Assembly: GCA_964530195.1 (NCBI GenBank) | Contig: CAZGXQ010000016.1 | Coordinates: 1-25,562 of the forward strand | DNA from: CAZGXQ01 sp964530195 | GTDB taxonomy: Bacteria > Patescibacteriota > Minisyncoccia > Minisyncoccales > GBS-2 | DNA: 25,562 nucleotides | Reading direction: 5' to 3' | Shown: positions 1-7,633 of the stretch, piece by piece | Layout of the letters: every line of letters starts with the position of its first letter | How positions within the stretch are numbered: position 1 is the first letter of the stretch | Made by a program: the position numbers and the translations under genes | Notes under the pieces: generated by a model | The model's input: the letters and a program-made list of their open reading frames with translations, nothing else | The model's database searches: none | What the model was told of the DNA's origin: nothing

Positions 1-63
1 TGTGAAAAAATTACTAAAATTTTAAGAGAAGAAATCTTAAAACTTTTTAATCAACTTCAATGA
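1..63 (+). CDS. C-terminal end of an unidentified protein (partial, runs off the left edge)
   Basis: An open frame enters from the left edge and ends at TGA 61-63, giving a 20-residue tail (starts CEKITKIL, ends LFNQLQ). The stop overlaps the ATG of the biotin carboxylase gene as ATGA at 60-63, the same junction type seen at true gene boundaries elsewhere in this window. It is therefore probably the last part of a real upstream gene in the same operon. Twenty charged, helix-prone residues are too few to assign a family. Confidence 0.6.
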   Translation, partial: CEKITKILREEILKLFNQLQ

Positions 64-1595
64 GAGAAATAAAAAAAATTTTAATTGCAAATAGAGGAGA
101 AATTGCCTTAAGAATTATTAGGACTTGTAAAGAAATGGGAATTAAAACAGTGGCTTTGTGTCCAGAAAAAGGACAAGAATCAAACTTTATTGAAACATCA
201 ATTGCTGATGAATTTTATTATCTAGAAAGACCAGGTGCTCAAGGATATTTAGACATCAAAAGAATTTTGGAAATTGCAAAAAAAGCAAAAGTTGATGCCA
301 TTCATCCTGGTTATGGATTTTTGGCAGAAAATTGGCTCTTTGCAAAGCTTTGTGAAAAGCAAAAGATAAAATTTATTGGTCCTCATTACTCTGTGTTAAA
401 AAAACTTGAAGACAAAATTGAAGCTAAAAAATTAGCTCGAAAATTAAAAATTCCAACCTTACCAATGAGCGAAGAGCCAATTAATTCTCTGAAAGATTTA
501 AAAAAATGGATTTTTAAAATTTCTCCCCCATTTGTTTTGAAAGCAAGAAGAGGAGGAGGAGGAATTGGAATTAGAGCAATTAATGGAGAAATTACAATCG
601 GAGAAATTTTTAATTTAGCTTTAGGGGTAAAAAAACAAACTTCTTTAGCTTTCGCAGATACTGAGTTTTTTCTTGAAAAATACTTGCCAGAGGTAAAACA
701 CATTGAATTTCAAATAATTGGAGACGGAGAAAAATTTATTCATTTGGGAGAAAGAGAATGTACTATTCAGAGAAGATTTCAAAAACTTGTTGAAGAAGCC
801 CCCTCTCTAGCCTTAGATGAAAAATTGAGAGAAAAAATGGGAAATTCAGCCTTGACTTTGGCTAAGGAATTAAAATATAAGACAGTTGGTACAGTTGAGT
901 TTCTTTTAGATAAAAATAAAAATTTTTATTTTTTAGAAGTCAATCCCAGAATTCAAGTTGAACATCCAGTCACAGAACTTATTTCAGGAATCGATTTAGT
1001 AGAACAACAAATTAGAATTACTCAAGACGAAAAACTTCCACTTTCCCAAGACGATGTTTATTTTGATGGATGGGCGATTGAATTGAGAATAAATGCTGAA
1101 GATCCATTAAGAAACTTTCAACCCTGTCCCGGAAAAGTTGAAAAATACCAAGCCCCTTCTGGAGAAGGTATTTTTGTTCATACATTTTTGCACGATGGAC
1201 AAGAAATTTTCCCCTATTTTGATCCGCTGTTGGCAAAATTGATTAGTTTTGGGAAAAATAGAAAAGAAGCTCTTTCAAGATTGAAAAAAGCTTTAGACGA
1301 GATTGTAATTTTGGGAGTCAACACCAACATTCCATTTTTTAAAATTCTTTTGGAAGAGAAAGATTTCTTAGAAGGGAACTTCACAACAGATTTCATAGAA
1401 AAGAGCAAAATTTTAGAAAAAATAAAATTGCCAAGCATTTGCCAACCTCTGATTGAAAAAAGAGAAGAAATTGATGAAAAAGAGCTTGCTGAAATAATTT
1501 ACAAAATATACCAAGCACTAAAACCAAAAGAAATTATTGAACAGAAATCAACTTCAAACTGGAAATTAATAGAAAGACTAAAATTATTTGAATAG
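60..1595 (+). CDS. accC: Biotin carboxylase subunit of an acyl-CoA carboxylase (ATP-grasp)
   Basis: Uses ATP and bicarbonate to carboxylate biotin carried on the biotin carrier protein; cytoplasmic. The 511 residues show the family order. An N-terminal domain begins with KILIANRGEIALRI. The ATP-grasp domain has Lys119, Lys161, the glycine loop GGGGIGIR (165-172) and KHIEFQ (213-218). Then come ERECTIQRR (231-239), VEEAP, EVNPRIQVEHPVTE (293-306, catalytic Arg297) and ELRINAED (341-348). It has about 60 residues beyond the 450-residue E. coli AccC, of no recognised domain. The motif normally QRRHQK reads QRRFQK, so Phe240 replaces a normally conserved histidine. The start is fixed by ATGA overlap with the preceding gene. 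The next gene begins one base after its stop, so the two are surely cotranscribed. Acyl specificity lies in the carboxyltransferase, not here. Confidence 0.93.
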   Translation: MREIKKILIANRGEIALRIIRTCKEMGIKTVALCPEKGQESNFIETSIADEFYYLERPGAQGYLDIKRILEIAKKAKVDAIHPGYGFLAENWLFAKLCEKQKIKFIGPHYSVLKKLEDKIEAKKLARKLKIPTLPMSEEPINSLKDLKKWIFKISPPFVLKARRGGGGIGIRAINGEITIGEIFNLALGVKKQTSLAFADTEFFLEKYLPEVKHIEFQIIGDGEKFIHLGERECTIQRRFQKLVEEAPSLALDEKLREKMGNSALTLAKELKYKTVGTVEFLLDKNKNFYFLEVNPRIQVEHPVTELISGIDLVEQQIRITQDEKLPLSQDDVYFDGWAIELRINAEDPLRNFQPCPGKVEKYQAPSGEGIFVHTFLHDGQEIFPYFDPLLAKLISFGKNRKEALSRLKKALDEIVILGVNTNIPFFKILLEEKDFLEGNFTTDFIEKSKILEKIKLPSICQPLIEKREEIDEKELAEIIYKIYQALKPKEIIEQKSTSNWKLIERLKLFE

Positions 1596-1596
1596 C

Positions 1597-1965
1597 ATGC
1601 GCTTTAAAATCCAATTTAGGGGAAAAGAATATGAAGTAGAGATCAAAGAGGAAGAAAGGGGGGTAAAAATAAAAATCGGAGATAAAGAGTTTTTATTTGA
1701 AAAAGAGAAAGTTCAAAGCAAAGGTTTTTTTCTTGAAAAGAGAGATTTTTCAAAAAAAGAAATTTTAGCCCCGATTTCTGGGACAGTTTCAGAAGTTTTT
1801 ATTAAAGAAGGAGAAATTATAGAAAAAGGACAAAGGATTTTAGCCCTTTCAGCAATGAAAATGGAGAATGAGATTGTTTCTGAATGGAAAGGAATGGTGA
1901 AAAAAATTTATGTAAAAAAAGGTGATGTAGTAAAAAAAGATGATAAATTGGTTTTGTTAGAATGA
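1597..1965 (+). CDS. accB: Biotin carboxyl carrier protein (biotinyl domain)
   Basis: Carries covalently bound biotin between biotin carboxylase and carboxyltransferase. The 122-residue product has a short N-terminal segment (1-50), then a lipoyl/biotinyl fold: LAPISGTV near 57-64, the biotinylation motif AMKME at 86-90 with acceptor Lys88, and a symmetrical second half ending DDKLVLLE. This layout resembles small carriers of propionyl-CoA/oxaloacetate-type enzymes more than E. coli AccB, because the Ala/Pro-rich linker is short. A TTG at 1588 would overlap accC, but the ATG at 1597, one base past the accC stop, is the simpler start. Its stop overlaps the ligase ATG (ATGA, 1962-1965). The symbol is given by function only. 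Confidence 0.92.
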   Translation: MRFKIQFRGKEYEVEIKEEERGVKIKIGDKEFLFEKEKVQSKGFFLEKRDFSKKEILAPISGTVSEVFIKEGEIIEKGQRILALSAMKMENEIVSEWKGMVKKIYVKKGDVVKKDDKLVLLE

Positions 1966-2477
1966 TTATTAAAAGATACAATAAAGTTACTTCTACTAAT
2001 GAAATTGCAAAAAAAATAAAACCCCCTCCCTGGACAGTAATTTTGGCCAAAGAACAAACTTCAGGTTATGGCAAAGAAAAAAGATTTTGGTTTTCTCCAA
2101 AAGGAGGGCTTTATTTTACAGTTGTTTTGCCAAAATTAGAAATTGAAGATCTAAATTTTTTAACAATTTTAATCGCTTATTCTGTAGCAAAAGTGATAAA
2201 AGAAAAATTAAATTTGGAGCCATTTATTAAACTTCCTAACGATATCTATTTAAATCAAAAAAAAGTAGCTGGAATTTTAATTGAAAATGTAATTGGAAAA
2301 AAGGTTTTGTTTTCGATAGCAGGAATAGGAATTAACACAAATATTGACAAATTCCCAGAAAATTTGCAAAATATTGCTACTTCAATTAAAATAGAAACTA
2401 AAAGAAAAGTAAAAAACTTCGAGCTTTTAAAAGCACTCCTTTTTGAAATTAAGGGGCAAATTGAAAAAATGAAATAA
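1962..2477 (+). CDS. birA: Minimal biotin--protein ligase (catalytic domain only)
   Basis: Activates biotin with ATP and transfers it to the carrier lysine of the gene just upstream. In 171 residues it shows STN (11-13), QTSGYGKEKRFW (32-43), corresponding to the usual QTxGRGRxGRxW biotinyl-AMP loop, KLPNDI (90-95, usually KWPND), KVAGILIE (101-108, containing the catalytic lysine) and GIGIN. It has neither the N-terminal DNA-binding domain of E. coli BirA nor room for the C-terminal SH3-like domain, so it should act only as an enzyme and not as a repressor. Arg to Tyr and Arg to Lys changes in the biotinyl-AMP loop are visible. ATGA overlap with the carrier gene and its position between the carboxylase subunits imply a dedicated ligase. 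Confidence 0.9.
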   Translation: MIIKRYNKVTSTNEIAKKIKPPPWTVILAKEQTSGYGKEKRFWFSPKGGLYFTVVLPKLEIEDLNFLTILIAYSVAKVIKEKLNLEPFIKLPNDIYLNQKKVAGILIENVIGKKVLFSIAGIGINTNIDKFPENLQNIATSIKIETKRKVKNFELLKALLFEIKGQIEKMK

Positions 2478-2481
2478 ACAT

Positions 2482-4020
2482 ATGAAAGAAGAAATCGAAA
2501 AACTAAATAAAAAAATTGGAGAATTGGAAAATAAAGAATTAATCGAAAAGCAACATCAAAAAGGAAAACTTACTGCCAGAGAGAGAATAAATTTGTTATT
2601 TGATCCAGGAACTTTTGTAGAGTTAGATCCTTTTGTTGAAAGTAGATGCAAAGATTTGGGTGAAGAAAAAAGATTTCCAGGAGATGGAGTAATTTGTGGT
2701 TTTGGAAAAATTCAAGGAAGGCAAATTTTTGCTTTTTCTCAGGATTTTTCAAAACTTGGAGGAACCTTAGGAGAAATGCACGGTGAAAAAATTTTAAAAG
2801 TATATGAAATGGCAAGAAAAACAGGATGCCCAATTATTGGAATTTATGATTCAGGAGGGGCAAGAATTCAAGAAGGGGTTTTAGCCTTAGATGGGTATGG
2901 AAAAATTTTTAGAGAACAGGTACTTTCATCAGGGATCATTCCTCAGATTTCGGTTATGGTAGGACCCTCAGCAGGGGGCGCTTGCTATGCTCCAGGACTT
3001 TCAGATTTTATTTTCATGGTTAACAAAATTTCTTTTATGTTTATTACAGGACCTGAAGTAATAAAAAAAGTTACCGGTGAAGAAATCTCATTTGAAGAAT
3101 TGGGAGGACCAGATGTTCACTCTCAAAAATCAGGTTGTGCACATTTTGTTTTCAATACAGAAGAAGAATGTTTTTTTGGGGTCAAAAAACTCCTTTCTTA
3201 TTTGCCTCAAAACAATCTTGAAGATCCTCCAGTGAAGAAAGGAATTTTGAGTGAATTGTTAGAGAAAGAAGAAAATTATAGACTTTTGGAAATAGTTCCG
3301 CCAGAACCAGAAAAGAGCTATGATATGAGGGAGGTGATTGAAGAAATTTTTGATCGGGGAAGTTTTTTTGAAGTTCAGGCGGGATTTGCTCAAAATTCAA
3401 TAGTTGGATTTGCAAGGTTAGATGGAAATGTTGTAGGGATTGTAGCTAATCAACCAAAGATTTTAGCAGGAACTTTAGATATTAATTCTTCAGATAAAAT
3501 TTCTCGATTTGTGAGGTTTTGTGACGCTTTCAACATCCCAATTATTACCTTAGTTGATACTCCAGGATATCTTCCAGGAAAAGAACAAGAATGGGGAGGA
3601 ATTATTAGGCATGGGGCTAAAGTTTTATATGCTTACGCTGAAGCCTCAGTTCCAAAGATTTCTTTGATTTTACGAAAGGCATTTGGGGGTGCATATATTG
3701 CCTTAGCCTCAAAAAAATTGGGTCAGGATATTGTTTTGGCTTGGCCAGGAGCTCAAATTGGAGTTATGGGGCCAGAACAGGCAGTTAAAATTATCTACAA
3801 AAAGGAAATTGAGAAAGAAAAGGACAAAGAGAAGTTTGAAAAGGAAAAAATTAAAGAATTAAAAGAAAAACTAAGTGTATTTGAGGCAGCAAAATTGGGT
3901 CAAGTGGATATAATTTTGCATCCTAAAGATACAAGGTCCGTTTTGATTAAACAATTAAATGCAATTTTAACAAAAAGAGAACCAAAAATTCCAAGAAAAC
4001 ACGGTAACATTCCTCTTTAA
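2482..4020 (+). CDS. pccB: Acyl-CoA carboxylase carboxyltransferase, fused two-domain (PccB/MmdA type)
   Basis: Transfers CO2 from carboxybiotin to an acyl-CoA, probably acetyl- or propionyl-CoA. The 512-residue chain carries both crotonase-fold halves. The N-half has KGKLTARERI (27-36), DSGGARIQEG (123-132) and the oxyanion loop GPSAGGACYAPG (161-172). The C-half has LAGTLDINSSDK (328-339), DTPGYLPG (359-366), RKAFGGAYIAL (398-408) and LAWPGAQIGVMG (419-430). A Lys/Glu-rich insertion sits at about 440-465. The family also includes decarboxylase subunits (MmdA). The neighbouring biotin carboxylase argues for a carboxylase, since decarboxylases use a membrane beta subunit instead and none is seen. 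It starts 4 bases after birA, and nusA begins 5 bases after its stop. The substrate cannot be decided by eye. Confidence 0.92.
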   Translation: MKEEIEKLNKKIGELENKELIEKQHQKGKLTARERINLLFDPGTFVELDPFVESRCKDLGEEKRFPGDGVICGFGKIQGRQIFAFSQDFSKLGGTLGEMHGEKILKVYEMARKTGCPIIGIYDSGGARIQEGVLALDGYGKIFREQVLSSGIIPQISVMVGPSAGGACYAPGLSDFIFMVNKISFMFITGPEVIKKVTGEEISFEELGGPDVHSQKSGCAHFVFNTEEECFFGVKKLLSYLPQNNLEDPPVKKGILSELLEKEENYRLLEIVPPEPEKSYDMREVIEEIFDRGSFFEVQAGFAQNSIVGFARLDGNVVGIVANQPKILAGTLDINSSDKISRFVRFCDAFNIPIITLVDTPGYLPGKEQEWGGIIRHGAKVLYAYAEASVPKISLILRKAFGGAYIALASKKLGQDIVLAWPGAQIGVMGPEQAVKIIYKKEIEKEKDKEKFEKEKIKELKEKLSVFEAAKLGQVDIILHPKDTRSVLIKQLNAILTKREPKIPRKHGNIPL

Positions 4021-4025
4021 AAACT

Positions 4026-5114
4026 ATGGAACTAAAATCTCTAGAGCCAATACTTTCATTAATTGCCGAAGAAAGAGGAATTCCAAAAGAGAAAGTTTTG
4101 GAAAGTTTAGAATATGCAATAGCTGCTGCCTACAAGAAAGATTATGGGAGAAAGGGTCAAGTAATTAGGGCAAAAATTGATTTAAAAAAAGGAGAAGTTT
4201 CCTTTTGGCAAGTAAAGCAGGTTGTGGATAAAGACATGGTTTATTTTGATAAAGAGGAAAAAGAAGAAACAAAAGAGAAAATTCGATTTAATCCAGAAAA
4301 ACATATCCTTTTGGAAGAAGCTAAAAAAATTAATCCCAATATAAAAGTAGGAGAAGAATTAATTATACCTTTGGAGGTTAGAAAAGATTATGGAAGAATT
4401 GCAGCCCAAACTGCCCGTCAAGTGATTTTGCAAAGAATTAAAGAAGTAGAGAAAGAAACAATTTATAGCGAATACAAATCAAAAGAAGGACAAGTCATTT
4501 CAGGGATTGTTCAAAGAATTGAAGGGAAAAATGTCTTTTTAAACATTGGGAAAACAATAGGAATTTTGCCAAAGGAAGAACAAGTAACCGGAGAGTTTTA
4601 CAGACCAGGTCAAAGGTTAAAAGTCTATGTTTTAAAAGTTGAACAAACATCCAAAGGTCCAACAGTTATTCTTTCAAGAGCGCATCCAAAATTAGTTTCT
4701 AAGCTTTTCGAGCAAGAAGTTCCAGAAATTGCTTCAGGCCAAGTGAAAATTCATTCAATCGCAAGAGAACCTGGTTTAAGAACAAAAATTGCAGTTTCAG
4801 CTACGGTTAAAGGTTTAGATCCAATTGGAGCAATGGTAGGCTTTAAAGGCACCAGGGTTCAAATGGTAATTAATGAATTGGGAGGAGAAAAAATTGATAT
4901 TATTGAATATTCTGAGGATCCAAAAAAATTCATTGCAAATGCTCTTTCTCCTGCAAAAGTTCTTGAGGTTGAAATTTTGCCAAAAAATAAGGCTTTAGTA
5001 ACTGTACCAAAAGATCAGCTTTCTTTGGCAATAGGAAAAGATGGACAAAATGTAAGACTAGCTGCAAAGCTTACTTGTTGGAAAATTGACGTCAAACCTG
5101 CAGAAGAAGAATAA
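4026..5114 (+). CDS. nusA: Transcription termination/antitermination factor NusA
   Basis: Binds RNA polymerase and nascent RNA and modulates pausing, termination and antitermination. The 362 residues fit the core family architecture. An N-terminal polymerase-binding domain (about 1-130) carries the ESLEYAIAAAYKKDYG motif. An S1 domain follows (about 150-215, EGQVISGIVQRIEG onward), then KH1 with GFKGTRVQMVINELGGE and KH2 with LAIGKDGQNVRLAAKLT. The acidic C-terminal repeats of E. coli NusA are absent, as in most bacteria. GFKGTR replaces the usual G(A/M)RGSR, a conservative change. It lies 5 bases downstream of the carboxylase gene with no promoter or terminator in between, so it is apparently read through from the carboxylase operon. 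In many bacteria the partners would be rimP and infB, but here infB is about 12 kb away. Confidence 0.95.
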   Translation: MELKSLEPILSLIAEERGIPKEKVLESLEYAIAAAYKKDYGRKGQVIRAKIDLKKGEVSFWQVKQVVDKDMVYFDKEEKEETKEKIRFNPEKHILLEEAKKINPNIKVGEELIIPLEVRKDYGRIAAQTARQVILQRIKEVEKETIYSEYKSKEGQVISGIVQRIEGKNVFLNIGKTIGILPKEEQVTGEFYRPGQRLKVYVLKVEQTSKGPTVILSRAHPKLVSKLFEQEVPEIASGQVKIHSIAREPGLRTKIAVSATVKGLDPIGAMVGFKGTRVQMVINELGGEKIDIIEYSEDPKKFIANALSPAKVLEVEILPKNKALVTVPKDQLSLAIGKDGQNVRLAAKLTCWKIDVKPAEEE

Positions 5115-5115
5115 C

Positions 5116-5143
5116 TTGACTTTTTTTAATAATTTGCCAAAAT
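5116..5143 (+). promoter_or_regulatory. Promoter for clpP, predicted leaderless
   Basis: TTGACT at 5116-5121, a 16-bp spacer and CAAAAT at 5138-5143, with the clpP ATG 6 bases later at 5150. Transcription starting about 7 bases after the -10 would begin on the start codon itself. The -35 matches the sigma70 consensus at 5 of 6 positions and the -10 at 4 of 6. It lies in the 35-bp gap after nusA. Confidence 0.6.
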
Positions 5144-5149
5144 AAAAAT

Positions 5150-5737
5150 ATGAATTTAGTCCCTACAGTCATTGAAAAAACTCAATATGGAGAGAGAGCT
5201 TATGATATTTACTCTAGGCTTTTAAAAGAAAGGATTGTGTTTTTGGGGGGTCCAATTGTAGATGCTGTAGCCAATTCGATAATTGCTCAGCTTTTATATT
5301 TGGCCTCAAAGGATCCAGAAAAAGACATTCAGCTTTATATTAATTCGCCAGGAGGAATTTTAACTGCAGCTCTTGCTATCTATGATACAATGCAATATGT
5401 AAAGTGTCCTGTTTCAACTGTTTGCGTGGGTTTGGCAGCTTCTGGGGCCGCAGTTTTACTGGCAGCAGGAGCAAAAGGCAAAAGGTATGCTTTACCAAAT
5501 TCAGAAATTTTGCTTCATCAAGTGGCAGTAAGTGGAGTTTCTGGAGAGGCAGTAGAAGTTGAAATTGCTGCAAAGCAGATTTTGAAATTAAAAGATAAGG
5601 TTAATAGAATTTTAGCAAAACATACAGGACAACCATTAGAGAAAATTGAAAAAGATACAGATAGAGATTTTTATCTTACAGCCCAAGAAGCAAAAGAATA
5701 TGGTCTCATTGATGAAGTCATTCAAACTAAAGAATAA
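5150..5737 (+). CDS. clpP: ATP-dependent Clp protease proteolytic subunit ClpP
   Basis: Serine peptidase that forms double heptamers and degrades proteins fed by ClpX/ClpC-type unfoldases; cytoplasmic. At 195 residues it has the usual mature length. The catalytic triad is visible as Ser98 (in GLAASGAAVLLAAG), His123 (EILLHQ) and Asp173 (DTDRDF). IYINSPGG-like sequence (LYINSPGG, 62-69) and GKRYALPNSEI are family signatures. The residue after the active serine is Gly where Met is common (ASM), a modest departure. The family start usually reads (M)xLVPxVIE, matching the MNLVPTVIEK seen here. No SD sequence precedes it. RNase Y follows 26 bases on, in the same direction. Confidence 0.95.
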   Translation: MNLVPTVIEKTQYGERAYDIYSRLLKERIVFLGGPIVDAVANSIIAQLLYLASKDPEKDIQLYINSPGGILTAALAIYDTMQYVKCPVSTVCVGLAASGAAVLLAAGAKGKRYALPNSEILLHQVAVSGVSGEAVEVEIAAKQILKLKDKVNRILAKHTGQPLEKIEKDTDRDFYLTAQEAKEYGLIDEVIQTKE

Positions 5738-5763
5738 ATTTAATATTTACTCTCAAATAAATT

Positions 5764-7281
5764 ATGGCAGAATTTGGTATTTTAATTTTGATAATTTTTT
5801 CATTCCTTCTGGGCGCAGTTGTTGGCTACTTTGTAAGAATCTCTTTAGCAAAAAAAGATCTCAAAGCAGTTGAGACAAGACTTCAAAAAGCTAAAGAAGA
5901 AGCATCAAAGATTTTAGATGAAGCTCAAAAAAGAGCCTCTCTTTTAATTGAAAAAACAAAGTCAGAAGAAGAAAAAAAGAAAGCAGAACTTTTAAAGTTA
6001 GAAAATATTTTAATTAAAAAAGAAAACGTTCTCTCACAAAGAGTTGCTGAATTTGAGAAAGAAAAGAAAATCTTTCAAGAAAAGGTAGAGAAATTAAAGA
6101 AAGTAAAAGAAGAGCTAGAAACCTTAAAATCCCAACTTACAACAGAATTAGAAAAGATTTCTGGAATGACAAAAGAAAAAGCAAAAGAAGAACTTTTTGC
6201 AAGGGTCGAAGAAGAGTTTCAAAAAGAGATTTTAGAAAGAATAAGGAAGTTAGAAAATGAGGGAAAAGAAAAGCTAGAAAGAAAAGCTAAAGAAATTTTA
6301 GCTTTAGCAATTCAAAAATTTGCTCTTCCCCAAACCCAAGAATTAACTACTACTTTAATTTCTCTTCCCAGCGAAGAAGTAAAGGGGAAAATTATCGGAA
6401 AAGAAGGTAGAAACATTAGAACTCTTGAAAAATTAACAGGAGTAGAAATATTGATTGATGAAACTCCAGATACAGTCATAATTTCAGGGTTCGATCCCAT
6501 CAGAAGACAAATTGCCAAAATTGCCTTAGAAAAACTAATTCAAGACGGAAGAATTCAGCCAGCTAAAATAGAAGAAAAGGTTGAGGAAGCGAAAAAAGAA
6601 ATTCAAGAAAAAATAAAAGAAGCCGGAGAAGCAGCCGCTCTTGAATTAGGATTAGTGAACTTGGATCCAAAATTAATTCAGCTTTTGGGAAGATTAAAGT
6701 TTAGAACTTCTTATGGTCAAAATGTATTACTCCATTCAATTGAAGTAGCCCATTTGGCGGGAGCTTTAGCAGCGGAGTTGGGAGCTAATGTTGAGGTTTG
6801 CAAAAAAGCTGGGCTTTTACACGATATTGGAAAAGCAGTAGATCAAGAAATTGAAGGCTCTCATTTGGATATTGGAATAAAAATTTTAGAGAAATTTAAT
6901 ATAGAACCTGAAGTAATTTCAGCAATGAAGTCTCATCACGGAAACTATCCACCAGAAAGTATAGAAGCAGTTTTAGTTCAAGTGGCAGATCAAATTTCAG
7001 GAGCTAGACCAGGAGCAAGAAAAGAAAATCTAGAAACTTACCTGAAAAGATTGACTGAATTAGAAAAAATAGCCACTTCTTTTCCGGGAGTAGAAAAAGC
7101 TTATGCAATTGAGGCAGGTAGGGAAATCAGGGTTTTTGTTAAACCAGAAGAAGTAGATGATTTTAAAGCAAAAAAATTGGCAAAAGAAATTGCCAATAGA
7201 ATCCAAGAAGAATTAGAATATCCGGGAGAAATAAAAGTTACTCTTATTCGGGAAATGAGAGTGATAGAGTACGCAAGATAG
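5764..7281 (+). CDS. rny: Ribonuclease Y, membrane-anchored endoribonuclease
   Basis: Initiates mRNA decay from the inner face of the membrane. The 505 residues follow the family plan. A single N-terminal transmembrane helix spans about 4-24 (ILILIIFSFLLGAVVGYF). A long Lys/Glu coiled coil covers about 30-180. The KH domain contains GKIIGKEGRNIRTLEKLTG (208-226). The HD domain contains HSIEVAHL (from His324), LLHDIGKA (351-358, His353-Asp354 metal ligands) and the SHHG segment (390-393). It ends MRVIEYAR, typical of the family. Length and domains are complete. An intrinsic terminator lies 42 bases after the stop, so this closes the clpP-rny unit. Confidence 0.96.
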   Translation: MAEFGILILIIFSFLLGAVVGYFVRISLAKKDLKAVETRLQKAKEEASKILDEAQKRASLLIEKTKSEEEKKKAELLKLENILIKKENVLSQRVAEFEKEKKIFQEKVEKLKKVKEELETLKSQLTTELEKISGMTKEKAKEELFARVEEEFQKEILERIRKLENEGKEKLERKAKEILALAIQKFALPQTQELTTTLISLPSEEVKGKIIGKEGRNIRTLEKLTGVEILIDETPDTVIISGFDPIRRQIAKIALEKLIQDGRIQPAKIEEKVEEAKKEIQEKIKEAGEAAALELGLVNLDPKLIQLLGRLKFRTSYGQNVLLHSIEVAHLAGALAAELGANVEVCKKAGLLHDIGKAVDQEIEGSHLDIGIKILEKFNIEPEVISAMKSHHGNYPPESIEAVLVQVADQISGARPGARKENLETYLKRLTELEKIATSFPGVEKAYAIEAGREIRVFVKPEEVDDFKAKKLAKEIANRIQEELEYPGEIKVTLIREMRVIEYAR

Positions 7282-7323
7282 ATTGTTTTCTAATTGTTTG
7301 TTTTTCAGGAAATCTTTGAAATT

Positions 7324-7357
7324 GCGGCTCAAATTTCCTATCGGAGCCGCTTTTTTT
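7324..7357 (+). terminator. Rho-independent terminator after rny
   Basis: Perfect 7-bp stem GCGGCTC (7324-7330) and GAGCCGC (7344-7350) around a 13-base loop, followed by seven T (7351-7357). It is the only clear intrinsic terminator in the window and ends the nusA-clpP-rny stretch. Confidence 0.9.
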
Positions 7358-7447
7358 AATTAAAGGAATCTTTAAAAATGTTGGTTTCTGCTAATGCTTG
7401 CCTTTGCTAGTTCGACCCTACCTTCTTTAGACCGAACGTTTTAATTA

Positions 7448-7605
7448 GAAGAGGGGCGACAGCAAGTGAAATGAGCGCTATTGGGGAAAGAAACCATTTG
7501 GTGTCTCCCCTATGGAGAGAGTTCGCCGAAGCCAAAAAGGGCGCCAGCGCGCTAGCGCTGGAGAGGCGAACTCTAGGGGTGAGGGTGTTGAGCAGGTGAG
7601 GGAAT
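7448..7605. repeat. Imperfect repeat unit 1, hairpin-rich, ending in a degenerate tRNA-Gly 3' end
   Basis: Shares three ordered anchors with unit 2: GAAGAGGGGYGACAG (7448-7462), CCCCTATGGAG (7507-7517) and GTGAGGGTGTT followed by GAGCRGGTGAGG (7579-7602). Spacing between anchors differs by about 10-20 bp, so the units have diverged and carry different hairpins inside. The last anchor corresponds to the tRNA-Gly acceptor 3' strand and its downstream flank, read on the minus strand, but here with one base change (GCAGGTG for GCGGGTG) and two single-base gaps, and without the rest of the tRNA. Confidence 0.65.
7507..7579. other. Large compound hairpin inside repeat unit 1
   Basis: A perfect 10-bp stem, AGAGTTCGCC (7518-7527) with GGCGAACTCT (7565-7574), can be extended outward past a small bulge by CCCCTA (7507-7512) with TAGGGG (7574-7579), sharing the T at 7574 as an alternative pair. 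Inside it sits a second perfect 7-bp stem, CCAGCGC (7544-7550) with GCGCTGG (7555-7561) and loop GCTA. No T run follows on either strand, so it is not a standard terminator. An RNA or extruded-DNA structure is plausible. Confidence 0.65.
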
Positions 7606-7633
7606 GAGAAAAAATCAAGTTTGCTTTATAAAG

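Noticed and set aside
1588..1596. TTG start for the biotin carrier gene
   Set aside because: An ATG one base after the accC stop is a better start and the three extra residues match nothing.
5646..5873. 75-residue frame bridging clpP and rny
   Set aside because: It lies inside the end of clpP and the start of rny in another frame, both of which are certain genes.
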